Shown here: one piece after another, positions 49,282 through 57,990 of the stretch | How positions within the stretch are numbered: the stretch's first letter is position 1 | How the letters are laid out: each line of letters starts with the position of its first letter | Assembly (NCBI RefSeq): GCF_020422885.1 | Contig: NZ_CP084622.1 | Span: forward strand, 3,305,001 to 3,369,000 | DNA: 64,000 nt | Origin: Mesobacillus sp. S13 | GTDB taxonomy: Bacteria; Bacillota; Bacilli; Bacillales; Cytobacillaceae | Direction: 5' to 3' | Translations under genes and position numbers: made by a program | Notes under the pieces: model-generated | The model's input: only the letters and a program-made list of their open reading frames with translations | Database searches by the model: none | What the model was told of the DNA's origin: nothing

Positions 49282-49524
49282 CTATTTATATTGAACGCTG
49301 CGGAATAAGACCTAGGATACTTATGTCGCAGCGGTGCATCGAAGTTAAGATTATTTTAGCCCCAGGAGGGAAAAGTATTTGTGACAACTCTTGGTACATG
49401 GCACACAATATAGGAAGGCATCCAAAATTGTTCTGAAATTTCCAATAGCACAGTAGCAGACAAACACTGGATTTTTTAATTTGAATCGCTTATACTATTA
49501 TAGAATTAATAGGGGGGATTGACC

Positions 49525-49659
49525 GTGAATCAATTCGAAGAAAATGTCCAAAGCAATCGTAATGACGCTGTTGACTCAGGTGTTGGATTCATCGTTTCTT
49601 TTGGATTCTTTGCAACAATGTTCATTATTGCAACAGTCGTGCAGTTAATCGCGGGTTAA
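49525..49659 (+). CDS. yqzM: Small membrane protein YqzM
   Basis: The 44-residue protein starts with (M)NQFEENVQSNRNDAVDSGVG and ends in a single hydrophobic helix (about 20-42). It matches B. subtilis YqzM, a 44-residue protein encoded between holA and comEC. Function is unknown. The GTG start is 7 nt after AGGGGGG; an in-frame TTG two codons upstream is too close to that site. Confidence 0.9.
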   Translation: MNQFEENVQSNRNDAVDSGVGFIVSFGFFATMFIIATVVQLIAG

Positions 49660-49685
49660 TCACGACTACATAGGATAAAGTTACG

Positions 49686-49714
49686 GAGACTGCATTTCAT
49701 TGAAATGCAGTCTC
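49686..49714. terminator. Terminator between yqzM and comEC
   Basis: A perfect 12-bp stem gagactgcattt/aaatgcagtctc is followed by TTTTCATGTTTTT on the plus strand, 26 bp past yqzM. Confidence 0.88.
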
Positions 49715-49766
49715 TTTTCATGTTTTTGTGATTATCAGGGGAGAGAACTATTCGTTCTTCTATATA

Positions 49767-52112
49767 CTATGGAAGTTGTGTTGAAAAGGTTCCTGAATCT
49801 CCTTTGAACTTATAAATGATTGCCCCATTTTCATCCGTCCTGAAAATCCGGGTGCTGTGTCCCTCCAACCTTGTTAGGACTTCTTTCCCCGGGTGACCAT
49901 ACCGATTTTTCTCTCCGACAGAAATGACTGCAAAATCAGGAGTTGTTTCCTCCAGAAATAGCTCTGAACTGGAATATTTACTGCCATGGTGGCCTACCTT
50001 TAAAACGTCAATATCGATTTCCTTTATTTTCTCAATCAACAACCTTTCTCCTTCTATACCTAAATCCCCTGTTAAAAGCCATTCTTTCCCGCCAATCGCT
50101 GCGCGCAGCACAATGGATTGTTCGTTTCGCTCTCCTATGCTTTCACTTGGGTTAAGAATGAAAAAATCCCCTTGGGCTGTCTTCCATCCCGTCCCTATTC
50201 CAGCTAAATAAATTTCTGTTCCCTTCTTCCTGGCTTTGTTAATGATCTCTTGCTCTAACGCTGATCGTTCAGCTACACGCGGGACAATCAGCTGCTTTAC
50301 CCCTATTTCCTCCAGTAAAGCATTGGCTCCACCTATATGATCTGCATCACCGTGTGTCAAAATCAATTTGTCCACCGTCCTGATCCCTTCACTTTTCAAA
50401 AATGGAACGAGAATCTTTTTGCCTGGATCATAAGGATCCACTCTTTGCTGCCAGTTTTCCTTTACAAAAGGAGTGACACCACCTGTATCTATAAGATAAT
50501 TCCCTTGATTATACGGCATCTGAATGAAGATGCTGTCACCCTGGCCGACATCCAGAAAGACAACCTGCCCATATGGATTCAAATAAGGCAATACAATTTG
50601 CATTACCAGCGGCATTAATGGAACAACAAAAAGCCATAGAGGCGGTTTTGATTTTTTTATAACAAATTCTTCCCACTTGAAAAAAAATACTGGAATCAGA
50701 ACGATTAGCGCAATCAGTAAGATCGGTTCCAACTTTCCTATGATGAGTGCTGACATTGGAAGTTCAGAAAGTTGCATGGCTAAAAGATTAACACCGTGTA
50801 TCAGGTTCTCCAGTAAGTATAAATAGAACTCAGGCAACGCTCCGTCAAAAGATAAAATGATATAGGAAATCAACAAAAGCGGTAACAGAACGAATGAGAA
50901 TAGCGGCACGAACAGGAGATTGGCGAAAACCGAGATGGCAGAAACTTCGTAAAAGGTCGAAAGGATGACCGGGAGGCTTGAGAGTTGGGCTATAAAAGAA
51001 GCTGCAGCTGTTTGTTCTATGAATGAGTGAAAGGCTTTCAGAATGACTGGTGCTGAAATGACCAGGGAGAAGCTGACTGCGAAAGAGAGTTGAAATCCAG
51101 TATCGTATATTATAGAAGGCTGGACGAGTATCATGATCATAAAGGCAGCACATACTGCGTCAAGCGGCGTCATTCGCAGCGACAAACGCCGTGAGCCGAT
51201 CAATATCATCAGCATCGCAGCCGCCCTGACTACCGGAGGAGCAAGCCCGGTTATTATAGCGTAAATCGGCAGGAAAGCCATTAGTAAGATCTCCGTTTTC
51301 TCCTTTGTCACACCCACCCTGATAAAAATAAAATACATCATCCCTGTGAGCAAGCCGACATGAAGACCGGAAATGGCAAGCAAATGAACGATTCCGATTT
51401 TCTGGTATGAGCGCTCTGTTTCAGGATCGAAGAGATTCCTTTCACCAAAGATGAGCGCTGCAGCAAGTGCTGAAGTCTCCTTCGGCAACATATCTTTAAT
51501 CCTGGCAATTTCTTTTTGCCTGAATGCTTTTAAAGCTGTTAAAGTACTTGTTTGTTTTGAGCAGGTTTCAAGAGAAAGTGTATCTACATCCAAGGTCCAT
51601 GATATTTTCTTAAGTTGAAGATATTTTTGGTAATCAAACGCGTTGGGGTTTCTGGCTGGTGATGGACTATTGAGGCTCCCGGAAGCTTGACAAGACATTC
51701 CAGGAATGAGGAGTTCTTGAATGGACTCTTGTTCTGATACTGACTTGATTCTGTATCTTACAGCAAGCTTTTCATTGGATGGCATTGCTTTCGCATAGGC
51801 AAAAAGCAGATCACCTTCCACCTGGATTTCTTCATCAAAAAGAATTAAGAAGCTTCTTTCCCTGCCGGTATATTCTGTTCCAAAATGAACAGAATCAATG
51901 TATCCTGCTGTTATAAATAAAAGATAGCAACTTGCCACTAACAGCAGATTGGCAGGAGGAAAATTCTTCAGTTTTGTTAACAGGATGATGACAAGCAGGA
52001 ATAATGAACCGTATACGAACTGATTGTCCGTCATTGTCATCAGCCCCAATAAGGAGACAGCTGCAAAGTAAAACAGCTGCCCTTGGGTTGGTCCAAATGC
52101 AATTGGCTTCAT
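49767..52112 (-). CDS. comEC: DNA internalisation competence protein ComEC/Rec2
   Basis: The 781-residue membrane channel carries single-stranded DNA into the cytoplasm during transformation. It has N-terminal helices, an OB-like DUF4131 domain (about 60-200), the competence channel domain (about 220-490; GERNLFDPETERSYQKIGIVHLLAISGLHVGLL), and a C-terminal metallo-beta-lactamase domain with LTHGDADHIGG near 590 and VGHHGSKYSSS near 710. The length matches B. subtilis (776). ATG has AAGGAAT upstream. All motifs look intact, so competence uptake may be functional. Confidence 0.95.
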   Translation of the reverse strand: MKPIAFGPTQGQLFYFAAVSLLGLMTMTDNQFVYGSLFLLVIILLTKLKNFPPANLLLVASCYLLFITAGYIDSVHFGTEYTGRERSFLILFDEEIQVEGDLLFAYAKAMPSNEKLAVRYRIKSVSEQESIQELLIPGMSCQASGSLNSPSPARNPNAFDYQKYLQLKKISWTLDVDTLSLETCSKQTSTLTALKAFRQKEIARIKDMLPKETSALAAALIFGERNLFDPETERSYQKIGIVHLLAISGLHVGLLTGMMYFIFIRVGVTKEKTEILLMAFLPIYAIITGLAPPVVRAAAMLMILIGSRRLSLRMTPLDAVCAAFMIMILVQPSIIYDTGFQLSFAVSFSLVISAPVILKAFHSFIEQTAAASFIAQLSSLPVILSTFYEVSAISVFANLLFVPLFSFVLLPLLLISYIILSFDGALPEFYLYLLENLIHGVNLLAMQLSELPMSALIIGKLEPILLIALIVLIPVFFFKWEEFVIKKSKPPLWLFVVPLMPLVMQIVLPYLNPYGQVVFLDVGQGDSIFIQMPYNQGNYLIDTGGVTPFVKENWQQRVDPYDPGKKILVPFLKSEGIRTVDKLILTHGDADHIGGANALLEEIGVKQLIVPRVAERSALEQEIINKARKKGTEIYLAGIGTGWKTAQGDFFILNPSESIGERNEQSIVLRAAIGGKEWLLTGDLGIEGERLLIEKIKEIDIDVLKVGHHGSKYSSSELFLEETTPDFAVISVGEKNRYGHPGKEVLTRLEGHSTRIFRTDENGAIIYKFKGDSGTFSTQLP

Positions 52113-52132
52113 GTTTTTATTCCTTATTCTAT

Positions 52133-52546
52133 TTATTTAGATAGGTGAACAACCTCTACGTCCCTTAAAAACAGCTCATTGTACTTGTTAGGATAGGCGC
52201 TGCGGTATACGATTCTTGCAATGCCTGCCTGTGCGAGTGTCTTGGAGCATTTTTCACAAGGCTCGTGGGTTACGAATGCTGTTGCTCCTTTTAAAAGACC
52301 TCTGTCGGCATGAATGACTGCATTCTCTTCAGCGTGCAAGGTCCTGATGCATCGGCCTTGCTCGTTGATCAGGCATCCTACATCCTCACAATGATCATGT
52401 CCGTGTATGGAACCATTGTAACCGGTTGATACAATATGCTTGTCCTTTACGATGACACATCCTACATGCAGTCTTGGACAGGTGGAACGTGTGCCAACTC
52501 CCTCTGCAATATCCAGGAAGTACTGATCCCAACTCTTTCTTTCCAT
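52133..52546 (-). CDS. comEB: ComEB, dCMP deaminase-family protein (short form)
   Basis: The 137-residue protein has the cytidine/deoxycytidylate deaminase zinc motif: HAEENAV near 70 with the catalytic Glu, and HEPCEKC near 93-99. A second zinc-like set GHDHCEDVGC near 48-57 is as in dCMP deaminases. B. subtilis ComEB is, as I recall, 189 residues, so this one lacks the last 50 or so; the stop is clean and the deaminase fold is complete. ATG follows AAAAGGGGG. It sits between comEA and comEC. Confidence 0.92.
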   Translation of the reverse strand: MERKSWDQYFLDIAEGVGTRSTCPRLHVGCVIVKDKHIVSTGYNGSIHGHDHCEDVGCLINEQGRCIRTLHAEENAVIHADRGLLKGATAFVTHEPCEKCSKTLAQAGIARIVYRSAYPNKYNELFLRDVEVVHLSK

Positions 52547-52657
52547 GCTGTTTTCCCCCTTTTGAAGACTCTAAATATGTACAGACTTAGCAAATAAAAT
52601 TCTCTTTCCTTTTCTCTAATTTTAATACTTATCATAAAAGAGTCAATTTCAATGCAG

Positions 52658-53275
52658 CTATTTTACCGAAATATGATCCTTCAATTTTTCAAACGTTTTA
52701 TCCCCGATCCCACTAATTTCTTTTAAATCATCAATCGATTTGAATGGACCCTTGGTTTCACGGTGCTCAATAATAGCTTCTGCTTTTGCAGGGCCTATAC
52801 CTGGCAATGTCTGCAGCTCGCCGGATTGCGCAGAGTTCAGGTTCACTTTGCCTTTTCCTGCACTCTCACCCGATTGAGCTGGCAAAACAGCATTCACCTC
52901 CTCACCGATCCTAGGTATGTATATCGCCATTTCATCATGTACATGCATCGCAAAATTGATGGCGGCTGTATCAGCATCCTGTCCAAGACCTCCAGCGAGT
53001 TCAATTAAGTCAATCACTCTTCCTCCCTCTTCAATTTGGTAAACGCCCGGATTGACGACAGCTCCTTTGATATCGGCCATCATGGTAATTGTTTCTTCTT
53101 CGGCTTGCGTTTTGTCCATTTCTTCTGTGCCCATTTCCTCGTTATCAACCATCGCAGTTACTCCTTCATTTACTTCAGTCAATTCTGTTTCTTTAATAAA
53201 GGAGGAATAGAAAAAAAATAAGAGTACACTCAATCCTGCAATAACATAGATTTTGTTTTCCTTGATCCAGTCCAC
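52658..53275 (-). CDS. comEA: DNA receptor ComEA
   Basis: The 205-residue competence receptor has one N-terminal membrane helix (about 9-25), an acidic linker, an SLBB-type domain (about 68-125; IKGAVVNPGVYQIEEGGRV) and a C-terminal helix-hairpin-helix DNA-binding domain (about 140-205; VNLNSAQSGELQTLPGIGPAKA and ISGIGDKTFEKL). The start is GTG at 53275, with AAAGGTG somewhat far upstream (13 nt). It is the first gene of comEA-comEB-comEC. Confidence 0.94.
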   Translation of the reverse strand: MDWIKENKIYVIAGLSVLLFFFYSSFIKETELTEVNEGVTAMVDNEEMGTEEMDKTQAEEETITMMADIKGAVVNPGVYQIEEGGRVIDLIELAGGLGQDADTAAINFAMHVHDEMAIYIPRIGEEVNAVLPAQSGESAGKGKVNLNSAQSGELQTLPGIGPAKAEAIIEHRETKGPFKSIDDLKEISGIGDKTFEKLKDHISVK

Positions 53276-53363
53276 AAAGGGTCAACACCTTTCTATATGT
53301 CATAATCTAAAATTTGAAATCATATGGATATAGGAGAATAAATGTATGAAGGAGGGAAGGGTT

Positions 53364-54185
53364 ATGAAATTAGGGATTATAGGCACAGGGAATATGGGGA
53401 GAATTCTCGCCGAAGCTCTCATTGATGGGAATGCCGTTTCCCCTTCTTCAATGACGATCACAAACAGAACATTATCAAAAGCTTTAGAGATTCAAAAAAT
53501 ATATCCAGACTTATCAGTTGGAAAGGATGCAACAGAAGTTGCTAAAAATGCTGACGCCATTTTCGTCTGTGTTAAGCCTCATCATGTATTGGGAGTCCTC
53601 GAGTCCATTACCCCTATGCTGACAAGGGATAAATGCGTGATTTCAATAACGAGTCCAATCAGTGTGGAGCAAATTGAAAGCAAAGTGAATTGTTCTGTCA
53701 TGAGAATAATACCAAGCATCACGAATAGGGCGCTTGCCGGTGTTTCCCTATTCTCGTTTGGAAGCCGATGCAGTACAGAATGGAGGGAAGCGCTGTTTAC
53801 TCTCTTCAAGAAGGTATCCGTACCTTTGGAAATCGAGGAGAAAATCACTAGAGTGGCATCTGATATTGTCAGCTGCGGTCCGGCTTTCTTCAGTCATCTT
53901 GTACAGAGTTTTATTAATGGCGCGGTCAAGGAAACGGAAATTGACCAGGAAACTGCCACCAAGCTTTCAAGTGAAATGCTCATTGGCTTAGGAGAACTTC
54001 TGAAGCAAAATCATTATACGTTACAAACATTACAGGAAAAGGTTTGCGTGAAAGGCGGCATAACAGGAGAAGGAATCACGGTACTCGAGAGTGAAACGGG
54101 AGATATGTTTGAAAAATTGTTTCAGGCCACACATAAGAAATTCGCCAAGGAACTGCAAAAAACGGAAGAACAATTCCGTCCTTAA
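53364..54185 (+). CDS. comER: ComER, pyrroline-5-carboxylate reductase-like protein
   Basis: The 273-residue protein (the same length as in B. subtilis) has an N-terminal Rossmann motif GIIGTGNMGRIL and the ProC-like C-terminal dimerisation part (VKGGITGEGITVLE). It is divergent to the comE operon; proline synthesis is doubtful and its role is unclear, with links to sporulation in Bacillus. ATG 53364 follows GGAGGGAAGGG; the earlier ATG at 53346 lies upstream of this site. Confidence 0.92.
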   Translation: MKLGIIGTGNMGRILAEALIDGNAVSPSSMTITNRTLSKALEIQKIYPDLSVGKDATEVAKNADAIFVCVKPHHVLGVLESITPMLTRDKCVISITSPISVEQIESKVNCSVMRIIPSITNRALAGVSLFSFGSRCSTEWREALFTLFKKVSVPLEIEEKITRVASDIVSCGPAFFSHLVQSFINGAVKETEIDQETATKLSSEMLIGLGELLKQNHYTLQTLQEKVCVKGGITGEGITVLESETGDMFEKLFQATHKKFAKELQKTEEQFRP

Positions 54186-54243
54186 AGATTTCGCTATTGG
54201 TCTTTTTAATCCTTCTTTATAAATGTGACAAATTTAGTACAAG

Positions 54244-54287
54244 AAAGAGGGTGCCCAAAGTAAAATAACTTTTGGGCACCCTCTTTT
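54244..54287. terminator. Terminator after comER, possibly bidirectional
   Basis: A perfect 16-bp stem (54244-54259 with 54271-54286) with an 11-nt loop ends in TTTT on the plus strand, and TTTCTTG on the minus strand. It may also serve the yqeM end of the leftward operon. Confidence 0.88.
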
Positions 54288-54310
54288 CATTGACCATTTG
54301 TAAATTCAGT

Positions 54311-54505
54311 CCGTTGATTTCCGTTCCAGGCGCTTCGCTTTTCCGCGGGGCTGGCGGTGAGCCTCCTCACCGCAGATGGCGTCTGCGGGGTCTCACCTGT
54401 CCAGCTGATCCCGCAGGACACTGATTTGCTTCCTAGAACCTGCCCGTACGATGGAAATGCGCTAGCATTTTCGGAGGAGTCTACGCGCCTTCCACTCCAA
54501 TCAAC
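54311..54505. repeat. Intergenic repeat R2, copy B
   Basis: The 195-bp element matches copy A (36168) over its full length, with the same inverted-repeat ends (ccgttgatt/aatcaact, slightly degraded) and internal palindromes. It lies between convergent comER and yqeM in the same orientation relative to the window. Confidence 0.85.
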
Positions 54506-54580
54506 TCAGAGTTTATATTAATGGGCATTTCTTTTATTTTTCCTGAATTCATTCGAACTTTTGAGTCTACCTTTGTCTAT

Positions 54581-55327
54581 TCATCGCTTTACCATAGCAA
54601 AAAACAACCGCTCTGCTGTTGGTTCTGGAGACTTCATGGTGTAGTCCCCGGTTACTTCAACATTTGCAAAGCCTGCTTGTTCTAGCCATTTTACATAAGT
54701 ACCCTCGGGATATGTACGCTGGTAGTGCAATTCATCGACTCTGTCATATTTCCCTGACGATTCATCAAGGACGAAGAAGGTGAGCTCATGTTCCACGCTG
54801 TGGGTACCTTCGCCCCTGAAGCTATTCCAAATATAAGTGATTTCTTCATCATCCCAGGTAAAGGTCGCATCTGCAAAAATATGCTCCATTTTATAGACTG
54901 AATGGACATCAAACAGGAATAAGCCCCCTTTTTTCAAAAGGCGGTGGACACCTTCGAAGGTCTGCCGGACTGCCTGCTCATTTTCCAGATAGTTCAGGGA
55001 GTCACAAAAGATGCCAATGATATCGAATTCACCTAAATCATCAATCTCGGTCATGTCCTGTTGAAAAAATTGTATGTTCAGCGATTGTGCCTGAGCTTTT
55101 GCCTGGGCTACGGAAAGCATATCACTAGATAAGTCCGCTCCAGTCACTTCAAAGCCCTTTTGTGCAAATTTAACAGACAGCTCCCCGGTTCCGCATGCGA
55201 GGTCGAGGAGCTTCATTCCGTTCACTTGATATTTCTCTTTGTATGCCTCTACGATCGAAACCCATTCATCATAGGGAACATCCTGCATGAGTTCATCATA
55301 CAAATAAGCGAAACGTCCGTAAGACAT
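54581..55327 (-). CDS. yqeM: Class I SAM-dependent methyltransferase YqeM
   Basis: The 248-residue methyltransferase has the SAM motif LLDLACGTGELS near 40-51 and GADLSSDML near 63, with DIIGIFCDSLNYL later. The substrate is unknown. Its ATG shares one base with the rsfS stop (TAATG), so translation is coupled. It is the last gene of the yqeG-to-yqeM operon, as in B. subtilis (247 residues). Confidence 0.92.
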   Translation of the reverse strand: MSYGRFAYLYDELMQDVPYDEWVSIVEAYKEKYQVNGMKLLDLACGTGELSVKFAQKGFEVTGADLSSDMLSVAQAKAQAQSLNIQFFQQDMTEIDDLGEFDIIGIFCDSLNYLENEQAVRQTFEGVHRLLKKGGLFLFDVHSVYKMEHIFADATFTWDDEEITYIWNSFRGEGTHSVEHELTFFVLDESSGKYDRVDELHYQRTYPEGTYVKWLEQAGFANVEVTGDYTMKSPEPTAERLFFAMVKR

Positions 55328-55680
55328 TAATTTAACTCACTCTGCACGTTTTCGATTGGAGCATCACCCCATAGGCGCTCAAGATTATAGTAGCTTCGTT
55401 CTTCTTTATGGAAGACATGGACAACCACATCACCGATATCGATCAGCACCCATCGCGCTTCATCAAAGCCTTCCATCCTCTTTAGGCTATGTCCTTGTTC
55501 TTCTGCTTTTTCCCTGATTTCACGGGCAATCGCTTGAACCTGCTTATCTGAATTCCCGTGGCAAATGATAAAATAATCGGCAATCAATGAGATGCCTTTC
55601 ATGTTCAATACCATAATATCTTCTGCTCTTTTATCGTCCGCTGCTTTTACAGCTGTCATTAATAATGCGCGATCACTCAT
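55327..55680 (-). CDS. rsfS: Ribosomal silencing factor RsfS
   Basis: The 117-residue RsfS/Iojap family protein binds L14 and blocks subunit joining. It includes AEDIMVLNMKGIS, ADYFIICHGNSDKQVQAIAREI and EARWVLIDIGDVVVHVFHKEERSYYNLERLW. ATG 55680 follows AGGAGGTTG; the longer frame adds 14 unsupported residues. It starts 4 bp after the yqeK stop. Confidence 0.95.
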   Translation of the reverse strand: MSDRALLMTAVKAADDKRAEDIMVLNMKGISLIADYFIICHGNSDKQVQAIAREIREKAEEQGHSLKRMEGFDEARWVLIDIGDVVVHVFHKEERSYYNLERLWGDAPIENVQSELN

Positions 55681-55684
55681 TAAA

Positions 55685-56251
55685 TCAACCTCCTGAATTT
55701 TGTACGATGCTGTTGTATGCATTGAATGTATCCGGAAAGACCGGCTGGTTTTTCTTCATTAAAAATTGGATCGTATTTTTCATTGATTGGACCAGCGCGC
55801 TGTCCAGATCTTCTTCTGCCATTTTCCTTACTTCATCGACACCTGGAAAATGTCGGCCTGGTTCAATATAATCGGCCAGATAGATGACTTTTTCCAGGAG
55901 TGACATACCGATTCTTCCTGATGTGTGATAACGGATTGCATCAAGAACTTCTTTGTCGTCAATACCAGCTTCTTTTTTTGCAAGGTAGGCTCCTACCGGG
56001 GCATGCCATAGCTCGCTGTTAAACTCAAGCAGGATTGCCGGCATTTTTTGTTCTTCGATGATTTGCCTCATTTCATCCTTTGGGCGGAATTTTGCGTAGT
56101 CATGAAAAATAGCAGCCATTTCCGCTTTCTTTATATCTGCTCCATATTTCACTGCAAGCTTGATGGCTGTCTCCATCACACCAAGAGTATGCTGGTAGCG
56201 ATGTTCAGTTAGTTGCAACTTCACAATTTGAAGCGCTTGTTCACGTTCCAT
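55685..56251 (-). CDS. yqeK: HD-domain hydrolase YqeK (Ap4A hydrolase family)
   Basis: The 188-residue HD-domain protein has IFHDYAKF near 47-54, HAPVGAYLA near 84, RYHTSGR near 107 and LADYIEP near 125. Firmicute YqeK proteins have been described as symmetrical diadenosine tetraphosphate hydrolases. ATG 56251 matches the B. subtilis start; ATG 56260 would be too close to GAGGAG. It overlaps nadD by 11 bp. Confidence 0.93.
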   Translation of the reverse strand: MEREQALQIVKLQLTEHRYQHTLGVMETAIKLAVKYGADIKKAEMAAIFHDYAKFRPKDEMRQIIEEQKMPAILLEFNSELWHAPVGAYLAKKEAGIDDKEVLDAIRYHTSGRIGMSLLEKVIYLADYIEPGRHFPGVDEVRKMAEEDLDSALVQSMKNTIQFLMKKNQPVFPDTFNAYNSIVQNSGG

Positions 56252-56810
56252 ATAAACCATGCTCCTCTATATAAACCCTCACCGCATCGGGCAGCAGATA
56301 GCGAATGCTTTTGCCGCCTTTTACTCTTTCTCTGATCATACTAGATGAGATATCCATCTGCGGTGTCTCTGCGTAAAGAATATCATAAGATGATTCAGTG
56401 CTGTATGAAGGCCGGCTGACTCCGACAAACTTGACCATTCTCATTAATTCATCAATTTTATGCCATTTGGGCAGATATTCAACCATATCGCCCCCAATGA
56501 TAAAATGAAAATCAATTTCTTTATACATATCTTTCAATATTTTCATCGTTTCATACGTGTAAGATGGGCCGCTTCTCTCGAGTTCTGCTTTTTCAATTCT
56601 GAATTGCTTGTTATCAGCAATGGCAAGCTCGAGCATAGCCAGCCTGTCTGATTGGCTGATGGGCTCATCCACTGTCTTATGAGGCGGCACCTGATTCGGC
56701 ATGAACCAAACCTCATCCAGTCCATAGGCATGCTGCACTTCATTCGCAATCACTAAATGTCCGGTATGCGGCGGGTTAAAGGTTCCGCCCAAAATGCCAA
56801 CTTTCTTCAA
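56241..56810 (-). CDS. nadD: Nicotinate-nucleotide adenylyltransferase
   Basis: The 189-residue enzyme makes deamido-NAD from NaMN and ATP. The nucleotidyltransferase signature GGTFNPPHTGHL lies at 8-19, and ISSSMIRERV near 150 is the second ATP-binding motif. The start is TTG with GGGAGGTG upstream at good spacing. It lies between yhbY and yqeK; the overlap with yqeK suggests coupling. Confidence 0.96.
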   Translation of the reverse strand: MKKVGILGGTFNPPHTGHLVIANEVQHAYGLDEVWFMPNQVPPHKTVDEPISQSDRLAMLELAIADNKQFRIEKAELERSGPSYTYETMKILKDMYKEIDFHFIIGGDMVEYLPKWHKIDELMRMVKFVGVSRPSYSTESSYDILYAETPQMDISSSMIRERVKGGKSIRYLLPDAVRVYIEEHGLYGT

Positions 56811-56828
56811 ACAGGCACCTCCCAGTTT

Positions 56829-57122
56829 TTATCTTGGAAGAACGATTTGCTTATTTTCACGAGACTCTTTATATAAAACAATGGTGTTTCCGATTACCTG
56901 GACAAGCTCTGCCTTCGCACCGCGCGACAACTGTTCAGCCACAGTATCCTTATCTTCATCACAATTCTGCAGGATACTCACCTTGATCAGCTCTCTTGCT
57001 TCAAGTACGTCTGCGATTTGTTTGACCATATTCTCATTTACCCCACCTTTACCAACTTGAAAAATCGGTGTAAGATGATGGGCTTTGGATCTTAAAAAAC
57101 GTTTTTGCTTACCTGTTAACAT
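56829..57122 (-). CDS. yhbY: CRM-domain RNA-binding protein YhbY (YqeI)
   Basis: The 97-residue protein is a single CRS1/YhbY domain: MLTGKQKRFLRSKAHHL, IFQVGKGGVNENMV (the GxxG loop) and LIKVSIL. The family associates with pre-50S particles. ATG 57122 follows GGAGGTTAAC, 3 bp past the aroE stop. It is in a ribosome-assembly-rich operon. Confidence 0.95.
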   Translation of the reverse strand: MLTGKQKRFLRSKAHHLTPIFQVGKGGVNENMVKQIADVLEARELIKVSILQNCDEDKDTVAEQLSRGAKAELVQVIGNTIVLYKESRENKQIVLPR

Positions 57123-57125
57123 ATG

Positions 57126-57956
57126 TTAACCTCCTAAATTTCTTAAAACATTTGCTTCCATTCTTTCGATATCGGGAAATATCCCTGTCCATATTTCAAA
57201 AGCAAGCGCACCTTGGAAAACGAACATTCCTACACCATTCTGGACGGCGGCGCCCCTTTTGGCCGCTTCTTTTAAAAACTTTGTTTGCAATGGATTATAA
57301 ATTATATCACTAACGATCGTATTCTGCTTTAAGTTTTCCGGCAAAAGCGGCAAACTTTCTGTATCAGGCACCATCCCGATTGAAGTTGTCTGGATAACAA
57401 GCTGATAATCGGCCAGTGACTTTTCAGCTGTTTCCTTATCAATAACTCTGGATTCAACCTCGTATGGACAAGAGCTGACAAGCTCTTTCGCTTTTTCATC
57501 AGTCCGATTGTAAAGGTCAATCTTTCCAATACCGGATTGTGCCATCGCAAAATAAATGGCTCTTGAAGCACCACCAGCACCAATAATCAAAGCTGACCTT
57601 GAACCAAGGTCAGCAGCCAAGTATTCAAGCCCTTTAACGAATCCAGGACCATCCGTATTATAGCCTACCAGGAGGCCATTTTCATTTTTGACTGTATTGA
57701 CCGCTCCAATTGCCCTTGCTAATGGATCAACTTTATCAAGGTGCGGGATGATCTCTGTCTTATGCGGAATGGTCACATTGAATCCACTCACACCAAGCGC
57801 TTTCAATCCCTTAACTGCAGCCTCAAGATTTCCTTTGCTCACATGGAAAGGCAGATAAACGGCATGTATTCCATAAAGCTCAAATAAATCATTGTGCATG
57901 GCAGGAGACATCGAATGCGCAATCGGATCGCCAATGACACCGAATAATTTTTTCAT
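57126..57956 (-). CDS. aroE: Shikimate dehydrogenase (NADP+)
   Basis: The 276-residue enzyme reduces 3-dehydroshikimate in chorismate synthesis. The substrate site shows SMSPAMHNDLF near 14-24 and FNVTIPHK near 59-66 with the catalytic Lys; the NADP Rossmann motif is GAGGASRA near 127-134, and NRT follows. ATG follows GGGAGATGA. It lies between yqeH and yhbY. Confidence 0.96.
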   Translation of the reverse strand: MKKLFGVIGDPIAHSMSPAMHNDLFELYGIHAVYLPFHVSKGNLEAAVKGLKALGVSGFNVTIPHKTEIIPHLDKVDPLARAIGAVNTVKNENGLLVGYNTDGPGFVKGLEYLAADLGSRSALIIGAGGASRAIYFAMAQSGIGKIDLYNRTDEKAKELVSSCPYEVESRVIDKETAEKSLADYQLVIQTTSIGMVPDTESLPLLPENLKQNTIVSDIIYNPLQTKFLKEAAKRGAAVQNGVGMFVFQGALAFEIWTGIFPDIERMEANVLRNLGG

Positions 57957-57990
57957 TTCATCTCCCGCCCTTCCTCTTTAAATTTGGTTC

